From: Oopsacas minuta
Taxonomy: Eukaryota > Porifera > Hexactinellida > Lyssacinosida > Leucopsacidae
DNA: 64,000 nucleotides
Reading direction: 5' to 3'
NCBI GenBank assembly: GCA_024704765.1
Contig: JAKMXF010000122.1
Location: 395,068-459,067, forward strand
Below the pieces are notes generated by a model that was given only the letters and a program-made list of their open reading frames with translations, did not search any database and was not told where the DNA came from. Within the stretch, counting starts at the first letter, position 1; every line of letters starts with the position of its first letter. Shown in pieces: positions 37,564-48,509 of the stretch. A program made the translations under genes and the position numbers.

Positions 37564-39723
37564 TATATTGTGTAGTCTATATTCGTAGCTGCAATCTAGT
37601 AATTTCCATAGAATAACATATGTTTTTCAAGAATTTCAAAAAAATATTTTCGATTTACACTTTTTGAAGGTGTTAATTGTCAATAATTATTAGATAATTA
37701 TTGATAATCAAAAATGTGGTGATTCAAAGCCTATTAAGAATCTATAATTTCTGACTTGATATTTGAATTCTACGTAGGCGAGTTACCCCAGAATGAAATT
37801 TCCAATCGAATTGAACAACTTTTACCAAAGTTATAGAAGAATTCCAATTTGTGCCATTTGTGCCACCTTTTGCCCAAGGTGGCACAAGTGGCCGCTACCA
37901 AGAAGTTATTTTGTAATTCAAGGGTTAGCATAGTCATATCATTCGAAAATAGTACTTTGACTTATTCCTCCTAACCCTAGTTGATTTCCTTGTAGTGGCG
38001 CTTTTTCCTGCCACCTGTGCCACTTTTTCAAAAAGTGGCACAAATTGAAATTCTTCTATAACTTCAGTAAAAGTTGTTCAATTCGATTGGAAATTTCAAT
38101 CTGGGGTAACTCGCCTAAGTAGAATTCAAATATCAAGTCAGAAATTATAGATTCTTAATAGGCTTTGAATCACCACATTTTTGATTATCAATAATTATCT
38201 AATAATTATTGACAATTAACACCTTCAAAAAGTGTAAATCGAAAATATTTTTTTGAAATTCTTGAAAAACATATGTTATTCTATGGAAATTACTAGATTG
38301 CAGCTACGAATATAGACTACACAATATATAGGAGCGGGAAAGAGCATACAATTTATAACAATTTATTTGTGTGGTCGAATACTTTTGTCCCTTGACTGTA
38401 TACAAGTCCGAGCAGTACTCAACTGCTAAGATTGCTCATAAATTAACATCCAAAGTTGTATGGCCTTCAGTTCTTGAAGGACAAAGTGTCCCTTTAGCTC
38501 TCTTGCAGTTTGGGATCAGTCAACAGCAGATGCTGTGTTGATGTATAGTGAAAAGAATAAGGTTTCCAACCAAACATTTCAATTTCTTTCTCTCAATACT
38601 AGATTTCGGAACATGTGTAACCTTCACGGTCCAGGGAAAGATATTCGACTACGCGACTCTGATTCAAAGGTTTTCCAGCTTTAAGATGATCTCGGTGTTC
38701 TTTTCAAAGTTTGTATCTTGGCTTCAGGATTGGAAGAGATATAGTTGTAGCTAGAGCTGGAAAACTTAGTTCAGAAACATTTACCAGATTAATTCACACT
38801 TTTCAAGCTATTCCAGGAATATAAACTAACCATTTAAGAAGCAGTGATATTCTTCTTACGTTTTGACAGGATTTTTACAAACGATTTTCTTGAAAAACAC
38901 TTTGGGTTTACAGATTAATGTCTGGCTGTAATTACAACATTTCTGTCTGCCAAATTCTTGAGATTGTTTGTCGAACTAAAGTATCTAACATCTTAAAGTT
39001 ATACAGAGCTAAAGACAGCGAATTTGAGACTTCAGCAAAGGAATGTGTCAAGACTTTCTTATGTAACAATGAACCTGATAATACTGAAAAACTCCAAACA
39101 GACCTGAGCATATCCTCTTCTATTCTCCTCTCCATCTGAACTTGGATCTCCAACAGATGACAGAGTTTCACCAGTCCTTGGCTTTCATTGCTGGGTATGC
39201 TATACACAGTATTTGCAATTCAAAATTGTATTCACGAAAAAGCTATTTCCAATCCCACCACTTCATTATGTAATAGTTGTGTTTCTTTCACAACAATGAA
39301 CCCTGCCTTGGAGAATGAAGATTCTGACTTGAATCTGATACGCTTAGCTGACCCAAGAAGGCTTAAATATCCTCCAGGTGAAGTTGTCAATGGGAGTAAT
39401 CACTCTAAGGAAAATCCTATTTAAAATCGAACAGGTTAATCGACTGATGAGACAATTTCTTGCTGGTATCAGTAAAACTATTCTGAATCAACTCTCAATT
39501 TCGAGGATACAACTTGAGAATGTTTTGATTTCTGGAGATTTGAGTTCCATAGTAGTCAAGCAACATACCATTGTTATCTCAGCAATGTACTATCTGCCAC
39601 CAGCAATTGTTTATTGAAGAATAAAGTTGTCAATCTAAGCTCTAAAAGGAACTTGGAAAAATGTCGCAGTGGGGGAAACTACCAATGTTTCCAGGCTGAA
39701 CAGTGCTTGTATTTTCTAGTACA

Positions 39724-39915
39724 TATGTGCATTGTATTCATAATTTTCATATACAGTTTGTTTATAGTTTTTGTAGTAGTTTTGTGATAAATAATCATCA
39801 CAATTATCCACCTCTATTGTATAATATTTAATGTAGGCTATTATTAATGTCATTTTATCATGTATCACTATTGTTGATACTTTGCATTTTAGACTGAAGC
39901 AATCCAGGGTTCAAA
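39724..39915 (+). repeat. Dispersed repeat, inverted partner of 24655-24845
   Basis: Starts near ACATATGTGCATTG and ends near GCAATCCAGGGTTC, with an AATAGGCTATAG word just beyond that is shared too. It begins about 80 bp after the P-like transposase and may belong to its terminal region. Confidence 0.85.
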
Positions 39916-39919
39916 ACGT

Positions 39920-40335
39920 CAATAGGCTATAGTTACGTAGGCTGTGTGTACTTGCATATGAAAGTATGGTGATGTACCAAATTTGTATATACGCTGGCTA
40001 GTCATAGGATATTTTGAATTAAAGGGCTAATACAAAGCATGTGCTTAATTAACATCATCAATTCATAATACATACGTAGAATTTCTTGAGACTCAATAAT
40101 TTAATAAATATAATGAATTTTTAGCACCATATGTGGTTTTGAATAAAAGCCTTAATACAATTCTGATAATAACAACAATTTTAGGAATGGCAATATTCAC
40201 CTCATTTGCTTCATAAGCAAAATTTGTTTCTATGTGTATAATGCACGATCTTAACCAGAGTCAACAAATTCCAGATGTTCTTCATAATATTTTTCGCGTG
40301 TCAAAAACGGTATGAATGATAAATTAAATCTTCCT
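39920..40335. other. Intronic DNA, no gene assigned
   Basis: AT-rich with no element boundaries I can place. Confidence 0.3.
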
Positions 40336-40339
40336 TGAA

Positions 40340-40700
40340 AAGAATGAACCACACAAAATGCCTATTAGTTTACTAATATCACTTCACGATATCCATTCGT
40401 AAAGCTGCCCTCATTAATAAATCTGCAAAAGATGTTCAGAAGAGTTAATGGATTTTTACGATTGGGAGCACAAGAAATATTGCACAGTGATAATCGAAAA
40501 GTGTTAAAAATCAACTCCTCATCGACTGACTTGATCGACATTGGTTTTGTCCAAAATTATCGATCCTGAATGACAAGGTTCATTCGAAAGAGTACTCGAG
40601 CAATAAACGAAAAAGATTTTTGGTCAGGTTTTACGCCAAAGAAATACACCCTATTACCCAACACTGGGATGACTCCTTTTCAGGCGTTATTGCACATGTT
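40340..40700 (+). pseudogene. Retroelement/Ginger-type integrase core fragment
   Basis: In shifting plus frames it reads VYYHFTIYPFVKLPSL (about 40365), GAQEILHSDNRKVFKNQ (about 40466; compare the G-x-P-x-I-x-x-SDNG-x-x-F core of rve integrases, Asp kept) and DFWSGFTPKKYTLLPNTGMT (about 40616), followed by PFQALLH. This is the integrase layout of KRBA2/Ginger and of some LTR elements. The N-terminal zinc domain and the remainder are missing, with several shifts. Confidence 0.6.
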
Positions 40701-40704
40701 TTCG

Positions 40705-41835
40705 TAAATCTTTTGAAATCCTTGCATACTACCTTCAGATATACTGCAAAACTTGTGTCTAAACACATATTTGATTAGAAGCGTTTGAGAGTTGATGGAT
40801 GAGGTTGAGAGATCTAGTTTAATGATTGCCTTGAAAGATAGGACTAATGCTAATAGGTTATATCGGTGCTGGGTCTTCAAAACCTTCAAATTTTCAAGTT
40901 GACACAAAATAAGTTGAAGTCGATTGAAGTCTAAATCAAATTATCAATGTGTACTAGAGTAATTTCATTGTTCTGAATTTCCCCATATTCTATTGTAATA
41001 TTCTTCATTGACAAAGGTGTAGGACTGTGTTAGGTATGGTTTATCCTGGCTCTAGCCACCGCCTACTGCACTGATCCAGGGTATTATCTAATACCTCCTA
41101 TATGTGTTCGAGGCACAGGTTGCTGACCCTTCTCATCGGCCCATAGACAGAGTGGCCAGAATAAATAAATTTGCGAGCATCGGGAGCCAATGCCAAACAT
41201 GGCTCCCCGCCATCACAACTAAGACTGGCTGTTTAAATTTGTTATGATGTATTAGGTATCAATGAAAGGAATACTTGAGTAAATTGAATTTTGTTACTGT
41301 AATTCATAATATAAATATTCACTTAAAAGTGTTGCTAGAAAGTTCCGTCAATGGATTCCCTAATTCGGGGGTTCCCAATATTTTGTTGGCTATGTACCAC
41401 TTTTGCAAAAATTCTTTACCCGGATAATCCATAGATTACTTGCCATATCTAACTTTTAATATCAAGCCTATATATCATACACTTTCTTGATCTAGGGAAG
41501 TTGGTGCAACAATTATAAATCCACTTTCAAATGTCCATATGCAGCATACTAAACATGGTTAATCAACAATAATTTCTTGATAGTTGGAAAATAATTATCA
41601 ATGGAATTAAGGCCGTATTTCCAAACTTAGGGTTAATATGGTCTTAAGAATGGGTAATGGAAAATGCTGAAATTTTGAATTGAATTGATTTTCAGTCATA
41701 AAAGGGCATCTGGACATTCGATGGTTTACCAGCGTCAAACATTATCGATTGTTGGTTCGATATGATAATAGTTCTACAACAGTTCATTATTACTGTATCC
41801 ACTACTATGTAGTTGACCAGTATTGAAATGCTGGC
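40705..41835. other. No gene; GC-richer patch at 41034-41225
   Basis: The patch 41034-41225 is notably less AT-rich and includes TGTGTTCGAGGCACAG, faintly like a tRNA-type B box, so a SINE fragment is possible. Near 41366, CGGGGGTTCCCAATATTTTG resembles a lone hAT end. A minus open stretch at 40680-40907 is unassigned. Confidence 0.3.
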
Positions 41836-41837
41836 CT

Positions 41838-42290
<453 letters not shown>

Positions 42291-42307
42291 TTTCCGACGC
42301 AGCTCTA

Positions 42308-43619
42308 CAGGGTGTCTAATAAGTTATGTTATACATTTTCGCGCCTTAGACAGTAGCTATTAATATACTTATGAAGTAATCTTCTAGAATTTCTTGTAGC
42401 ATTTTTGGCGCTCTTTCAAATTATACCAAGTATATATCATTCAAGTTGATGATTTCCCAGAAAATCATGTTAGAAGAAATTCGTTCAAAAATTGTCACTT
42501 TTCACGAATCTGGATTTAGCAATAGTGAAATTCTAAAAAGGCTAAAAAATGATAAAGTGAATCCCATGTTGATCTATCGCACAATAAAACGATATATAGA
42601 GACTGGCAGCGTGTCCGACAGGAAACGAATTGGTCGTCCAAGATCCGCCCGCACACCAGCTCTGAAGAATAGTGTTAGATGTCGAATCCTAAGAAATCCC
42701 CGGCGTTCAATGCGAAGAATGTCTCGTGAATTCTGTGTCAATCACGAAACGATGCTGAAATTGGTTGTAGAGGACCTAGGAATGAAGTCCTATAAGCGGA
42801 AAAACGTACACCATCTTAACGACTCCATACGTCGTAAGCGACTCGAAAGATGCATACAACTAAAAGCCCGATTCGCTCCTGGGACTGAAGATCAGATTCT
42901 CTTCTCAGATGAGAAGCTGTTCACCGTTGAGGAGGCAAGCAATCGTCAAAACGAGCGTATACTTGCTTCTCGAAGTCAGGATATCCCAGATAGCATCAAG
43001 TACATTGATAGAGTCCAGAAGCCTCTTTCTCTGATGGTATGGGCGGGAGTGTCGGCAGACTCACGGACAAACCTGATTTTTGTCCCCCAAGGAGTGAAAA
43101 TAAACTCCCAGACGTACAGAGAACTGGTCTTGGAGCCTGAAATTGCGTCTGCGGGTGAGAAGCTCTTTCAAAACCATCCTTGGACTTACCAACAAGACTC
43201 TGCGCCTGCACATGCTTCAAAAGTATCCCAGAGTTGGTTCCGTGAGCAAAATATCGATTTCATAAGTAAGGATGAATGGCCACCATCAAGCCCAGATTTA
43301 AACCCACTCGACTATTCTGTTTGGGCAAACTTGGAGAGCAGGGCCTGTGCGAAATCTCACAAGAGTTTGGAGTCCCACAAAGTTAGTTTGTTGAGTGAAT
43401 GGCAGAAAATCCCACAGGAGGAGCTGCGAAAAGCTGTCCATCAGTTTCGGAGCAGACTAACTTCCGTAATTCATAAAAAGGGAGGCTATATTGAATGATA
43501 TTTGTAATTTGTAATTAGGGACATAAGTCCTAAGAAAATAGAAAGTTTCATGGCTTTACAATGGATAAATTTGAAATTATTGGGGAATTGATATATAACA
43601 GAACTTATTAGACACCCTG
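42308..43619 (+). mobile_element. Intact DD37D (maT-like) mariner transposon
   Basis: Element of 1312 bp flanked by TA (42306-42307, 43620-43621). Left end CAGGGTGTCTAATAAGTTAT; right end, reverse complemented, CAGGGTGTCTAATAAGTTCT. The similarity extends through TGTTATA, about 26 bp with one mismatch. It contains one uninterrupted transposase frame. Related decayed copies lie at 8520-10325. Confidence 0.96.
42449..43498 (+). CDS. Mariner DD37D transposase, intact (349 aa)
   Basis: Single open frame from ATG 42449 to TGA 43496-43498. Residues 1-50 form a first helix-turn-helix (SNSEILKRLKND, LIYRTIKRYIETG). GRPRS at 62-66 is the AT-hook-like linker, and 71-120 is a second DNA-binding part. 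The catalytic triad is Asp154 (FSDEKLF), Asp250 (QQDSAPAH) and Asp288 (NPLDYSVW), with 37 residues between the last two: DD37D, the maT clade spacing. It ends GGYIE like its relatives. Such enzymes cut and paste their element at TA. No inactivating change is visible, so it may be active if transcribed. No promoter was identified. It lies in a host-gene intron, opposite in orientation. Confidence 0.95.
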   Translation: MISQKIMLEEIRSKIVTFHESGFSNSEILKRLKNDKVNPMLIYRTIKRYIETGSVSDRKRIGRPRSARTPALKNSVRCRILRNPRRSMRRMSREFCVNHETMLKLVVEDLGMKSYKRKNVHHLNDSIRRKRLERCIQLKARFAPGTEDQILFSDEKLFTVEEASNRQNERILASRSQDIPDSIKYIDRVQKPLSLMVWAGVSADSRTNLIFVPQGVKINSQTYRELVLEPEIASAGEKLFQNHPWTYQQDSAPAHASKVSQSWFREQNIDFISKDEWPPSSPDLNPLDYSVWANLESRACAKSHKSLESHKVSLLSEWQKIPQEELRKAVHQFRSRLTSVIHKKGGYIE

Positions 43620-43621
43620 TA

Positions 43622-44332
43622 CGGCAAAAATTGGTCAGAATCAAGGTGTTGCAATATTGTCGTAATTTATTTTATTATTCTGTGATGTGGATGAAAGAAA
43701 GGCAATTCGATTAGAAGCAGGACTGTCCAGAGGTTGCTCTTGGATAGTCTCCTGCTAAAAGTGTCACATTGGAATGTGGCCATTTGCCCCGATTAAGAGG
43801 ATAAATGTCTTGACCCAATTACAGGGAGTATATTAACACCATTAACATGGTTCTACTTCTGGCCAAGTGACTTGATTAACTAGATTGAACCGATTAACCG
43901 GTCACTCGTTAAAACGAAATCTACTCAACATGATTTGGGTAAAGACCTGAAGAGCTTGTGAAATGCTGAATTAGCGTAAAGATAACACTGCCCTGCGTCA
44001 AATTTGCTGATTATTATCCGTGGGTTGTTTTTAGTTAGCTTGAGTATGCTGATTCTCAATCTGTCATCAGAATTCCCCTATCACATCTCGTTTTTATACA
44101 AATGTCATTTTAATGTAAGTCGATTTTTTTAAGTACACTTCCCTAGAATAAATGATTATATTTGATACATGTGTGAATTTTCGTCTTTTGAAATAAACAG
44201 ATGCGTGCTTTATTGCATTTTCTAATTAGTCCCTTTAACTCCATTCTTTTCTACATAATTTGTTTTATTTTTATTTTTGTTATATACAGCTTTATTGTAC
44301 TATAGTCTACTATTTTGATATTTTATTATCAT
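43622..44332. other. No recognised gene
   Basis: Spacer between mariner and the 44333 gene. A T-rich tract ending TTATATACAG at about 44290 could be a splice acceptor before the 44333 start. Confidence 0.3.
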
Positions 44333-46024
44333 ATGGCTTATCGGAGAAGGTGTACTAATGATCCAGACGTCTTTTGTTATATTTGTGGGAGTTTTATGAC
44401 TTCTAAACAAACTACGGCAATAACAGGATTTGTTAAAAAAGCATATTTAGGATATTTTGGAATGAGATTAGGTGATCAAGACAAAACATGGGCTCCACAT
44501 ACAGTGTGCCGATCTTGTGTAGAAAATTTGAGACAATGGACAAAAGGAATCAGAAAGAGTTTAAGTTTTGGAATTCCAATGATATGGAGAGAGCCACAAA
44601 ATCACATTAGCGATTGTTACTTTTGTATGGCGACTATTTCCGGATTCAATGCTAAAACCAAGTCATTGATCAAGTATCCAAATTTACATTCAGCAATACG
44701 ACCCGTTCCCCATTCTATTGATGTACCTGTTCCAAAATTTACTAATTTGGGTGTTATCTCGGAAATTGATGATTGTGAAACTAGAGATTCATTAATTAGA
44801 GAAGATGAGGATTTTATTCCGTGTGTATTATCTCGTTCTAATTCTCCACAGTTATTTAATCAGTCTGAATTAAATGATTTGGCACGTGATTTAGATTTAC
44901 CTAAAGAATCTGCGGAGTTGTTAGGTTCTAGGCTAAAAGAAAAAAACTTGAAACTCCCAGAAACAAAATTTTACTCATATAGGCACAGAGAGATCGAATT
45001 TTTGAAATATTTCATAATGGAAGACGGATTTGTGTTTTGTCATGATGTTTCACCGCTAGTTAATGCTCTTGGATGTCCGTATGTACCTAATGATTGGAGA
45101 CTTTTTATTGATAGTTCAAAACAAAGTTTGAAATGTGTTCTACTTCATAATGGCAACAAATTTAGTTCCATACCAATTGGACATTCAGTAAGTTTAAAGG
45201 AACGATATGATAACATGAAAATTGTGCTTCATAAAATTAATTACAACCAGCACAATTGGGTAATCTGTGGTGACTTAAAAATCATATGCATTCTTTTGGG
45301 ACAGCAATCAGGATATACAAAATACCCTTGTTTTTTATGCTTATGGGACAGTCGTGCAAAGAGCGAATATTATTCTAGACAGAGCTGGCCAGCTAGAACC
45401 AATCTTAATGTTGGAGATAAGAACATTATCCACGAGCCTCTAGTGGATCCTCTCAAGATTTTGCTTCCACCACTTCATATAAAATTAGGATTGATGAAAC
45501 AGTTTGTAAGGGCATTAGATAAGGAAGGAAATTGTTTCAAATATATTACCGAGAAGTTTTACTACCTAAGTGATGAAAAAAGAAAAGCCGGTATATTCGA
45601 CGGTCCTCAGATAAGACAACTTGTTCGAGATGATAATTTTTCAAATTCTATGATATGCAAAGAAAATGTGCATGGAATGCATTTGTAGATGTCATGAAAA
45701 AATTCTTGGGAAATACGAAATCTCCTAATTACAAAATACTTGTGAATGAGTTGATTGAATCTTACAAGAATCTCGGCTGCAATATGAGTGTAAAAGTTCA
45801 CTTTCTTCACAGTCATATTGACTATTTTCAGAGAATCTTGGAGCTGTTTCCGAGGAGCAAGGTGAACGATTCCACCAAGACATAAAAACAATGGAAACAC
45901 GATATCAAGGGAGGTGGGACGTTCATATGATGGCTGATTACTGCTGGTGCCTCAAGAGAGATTGTATTGATGTTATTCATGCTAGAATGTCAAAAAAACG
46001 GAAATTTACTCCTGATTCAGACTA
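44333..46024 (+). pseudogene. Unclassified multicopy-type zinc-finger gene, two frameshifts
   Basis: ATG 44333 opens a 451-codon frame to 45688. Two further frames continue the same protein: AWNAFVDVMKKFLGNTKSPN (from about 45664), then GAVSEEQGERFHQDIKTMET (from about 45840) to a TAA at 46022-46024, for about 560 residues. The N terminus has C-x2-C pairs (FCYICGS, VCRSCVEN, DCYFCM), probably zinc fingers. The middle has WRLFIDSSKQSLKCVLLHNG, IPIGHSVSLKERY, GDLKIICILLGQQSGYTKYP and CFLCLWDSRAKSEYYSRQ. A basic tail (MSKKRKF) follows, with AATAAA at about 46062. I recall near-identical uncharacterised proteins in many arthropods and cnidarians, in high copy, which points to a mobile element. 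I saw no terminal repeats. Function unknown. Confidence 0.7.
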
Positions 46025-46029
46025 ATATA

Positions 46030-46385
46030 TTCAAATTTATTTATTAACTAAGATTATATTATCAATAAAAATTTATTGTAATTCTTAGTAAAATTTATAA
46101 ATGGCAGATTTTCACTATTTTACTTGTAGAGGTATCATGCATTCATCGATAAATATACCAATATTTAAAAATGATTTTGCTAAAAAACTAGACGTGATAC
46201 GTATATTTTACAACATTTTTCAAAATCAGAATTAAAATGTGGATTAGAAAATGTTTTGCAATAACAATCAGCAAATAAAATCTTTTTTTCCGCAGGGCTG
46301 TTTAACCAATGTGATTGGGATCATAAGACAAAGTAATTAAGAATTAAAAGTACAAGTATAGGAAGTTATCTATAAAGACAAAAAG
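46030..46385. other. Intronic or 3' flank, nothing recognised
   Basis: AT-rich sequence between the 44333 gene and the next host exon. Confidence 0.3.
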
Positions 46386-46391
46386 TATTAC

Positions 46392-46526
46392 CTTCCGGAT
46401 TAATTCGGACTGAGTTACGAGGGTAAATGTATCATCAGAAGCTTGCAACCCATACAATAGAACGTCTGTTTGCAGTGGTGATACAATCAAATCAAGTAAA
46501 TGTTGTCGGACATCAAAAACAAGTAT
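46392..46526 (-). CDS. Cadherin-like receptor, membrane-adjacent domain exon
   Basis: Exon of 135 bp (45 codons, phase 0 at both ends), acceptor ATTTTTCAG (AG at 46527-46528), donor GTAATA (from 46391). It begins ILVFDVRQHLLDLIVSPLQT and continues DVLLYGLQASDDTFTLVTQS, then ELIRK. Joined to the flanking exons it gives a pattern like the region between the last cadherin repeat and the membrane of cadherin-23: a long helix, a strand, a polar loop, TDVLLYGL, then a second helix leading to IDEN...L. This identification is by remembered pattern. Introns on either side are about 6.5 and 21.2 kb. Confidence 0.72.
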
Positions 46527-46534
46527 CTGAAAAA

Positions 46535-47815
46535 TATATGATACTATGAGTAAAAGATACAAAGTGGGTAAATCAAATAGGAATATATATATTACGTAAG
46601 GCTAAGTTGATCAATTCATAAAAATAATGAATAATTTATGGATAACTACTAATGTTATTCATTAATCATTAAGTCCAAAATGAATAATTTTCCTGAAAAA
46701 GTCATATTGCCTAATTGGACTAACATTGCATTTGAGTAACTAGTTTTAGACTATTTTCGATAGTTCGGACAGCGTGGAACGCGTATCCACTTGCTGTTCT
46801 TTGGCAGCATTAAGCACTTCGATATAATGTACCGTTATTGGAGATATTTTCAAGATCTTTAGTACATATCACTCGTAAAAGTATAATCAAAAGGAATTTT
46901 AGGGAATATCTGAACATTACTTCTCAATATTTGTTCACAACTTATCGAGTGACCCTAAACGACGCCGCTGGGCTAGTTGAGACTAGTTATGCACATATCG
47001 AAACTCTTATGATCTTGATTATTACGAAATCGACCCCAGCGGTCCCTCAATTGTATTTTCCTGAATAAAATACACAAGTAAAACTGAGTCATGTGTGGCA
47101 TTGGGTAGACTTAGAGAAACTGGCCGATAAATCAAGGCGATACAACTTTTTCAATTGGAAAATGTTAGAATCGTAAAAATTGCTCAAAAGCATAAGCAAA
47201 TATATACAATTATCATATGCATCACTAAAGTGGTCCAATCTTGAATTTTTGAATTCCAATTTTTCAATAATTCTGACTTCTGTCATTGTACGGTCAATTA
47301 TTACCAAAAATGAAAACAAGTTGATAGATAACCCTCAGCCCTTTCTACTGGGCCACCCGCTGAACTTTTAGAATCAAAACCCGAGTTATGACCTTTTAAA
47401 GCAGGGGAACAGAAAATTTAGCAGCCCTGATGTTAAATTTTATAGAAAAATAGATACTTTGTATAGTCATTATTACCTATACCTAAGAATTACCTTGAAA
47501 GATTATTCGTTTGCATATGGATAAACGATATTAGATAAAGTATGAAGTCGGTTAATTGACCCAAACGGAAATACATGTCATAGTTTGAGACAATCACAAT
47601 GACTCCCATTGTATAGAATCTCGTTTATCCCTAAGGAAAATAAGTATTTTTCAAGGCAAATCAAAGATCGTAGGTATGAATAACTATTAAAATTAACAAA
47701 ATTTCTCGAAATTTAGCAATTATATTTGGGACAGTTATCGAGATCTACACCTAGGTAAAATGAATAAATGTATATATAACTATTATACAGAATAAAGAAG
47801 ATAACAGATAAGTAT
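46535..47815. other. Intronic DNA, no gene assigned
   Basis: Open stretches at 46838-47068 and 47089-47371 are on both strands and have no recognisable domains. Confidence 0.3.
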
Positions 47816-47819
47816 TAAA

Positions 47820-48500
47820 TCTCAATCATTGTATGTTTGTCTGTTTGTTGTTTGTTTGTTTGTCCGTTGTCAAGGAAAGGATTTATGGTATGTAATTTTG
47901 AAATTGTCGCATAATTATGTATTTATCCTGTTTATCAAGGAAGTAAATAGAATTCAATAAACTTCACGAAATATATCGAACATGCTGAATCGGATTTTTA
48001 CAATTTTGGAATTATCATACGTAAATTTATTTTTGTTTGTATGAATACAAAGTAAGCAAATTGCAAAATTGAGGTAGAATCAAACCTTCAAAAACTATCT
48101 TTGGGTAATCGAGTATGCAGAGACCGAATATGGTATTGTAAACAACATATAGTGAATATATGTTTATTTTTAGGTACATAGAGTAAACAAATTGCAAAAT
48201 TGTTGTAGAAACATGCATTCAATAATTATACTGGGGTAATCGAGTATGCTGAGTCTGAATATTGTAAACAACATCAATTTTAATAAATCTCAATGTTGTT
48301 TGTCAGTTAGTTTGTCCGTTGAATACCTCGAGGCGCAATGCTTCGAGTTCATCGCAAAGCGACGAGCCAAAGGCTCGTTTCTGTTAAATATGTAAGAGAT
48401 ATAAAGAAAATTGAGGCACCGCTGAGGTCCTTCTAGTAAATAGTGTTAAAAGGTTAATACATGCATAACTAGCGGCGTCGAACCAGAGTCACTCAATATA
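47820..48500 (+). repeat. Dispersed repeat family, copy 2, with internal tandem duplication
   Basis: More complete relative of 26090-26520 plus 27780-27905. Contains a TTTG-rich start, then a unit of about 130 bp present twice at about 48045-48150 and 48178-48270 (AGTAA(G/A)CAAATTGCAAAATTG, GGGTAATCGAGTATGC). It ends with a small hairpin GACGAGCC-AAA-GGCTCGTTTC at 48361-48380 and the shared CTAGCGGCGTCGAAC near 48472. Possibly a non-autonomous element. Class unknown. Confidence 0.6.
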
Positions 48501-48509
48501 AATTTTAAG

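Larger units (their letters stand above)
36169..38398. mobile_element. Fold-back (long palindromic) Tc1-type MITE carrying a mariner
   Basis: Ends CAGTCAAGGGACAAAAGTAT (left) and the same sequence inverted at the right end (38379-38398), with TA on both sides (36167-36168 and 38399-38400). The two arms are near-complete inverted copies of roughly 400 bp each, meeting around 37880-38020. Without the mariner the element would be about 905 bp. The arms carry no coding sequence. It sits inside a P-like transposase gene. Confidence 0.93.
35585..39640 (+). pseudogene. P-element-like transposase, second lineage, split by nested insertions
   Basis: Plus-strand transposase relic in two parts, 35585-36168 and 38399-39640. 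Part one has LLQLDEIHVRSD (about 35616), QLNVSLFKSLASS (about 35917) and FVMFDPVHIVKRIRNNW (36005-36055). Removing the insertion and one TA restores the frame as KISGIYKSEQYSTAKIAHKL. Part two has SSETFTRLIHTFQAIP (about 38768), a DFLEKHFGF block and RLMSGCNYNISVCQILEIV (about 38912), all standard C-terminal P/THAP9 blocks, then an IAGYAIHSI region. Stops and shifts are present. No THAP domain or terminal repeats were found. It differs from the element at 21088. Confidence 0.85.

Noticed and set aside
41034-41225. tRNA gene or SINE promoter
   Set aside because: One weak B-box-like word, no cloverleaf and no convincing A box at the right distance.
42996-43220. Minus frame inside the intact mariner
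   Set aside because: Shadow of the 349-codon transposase.
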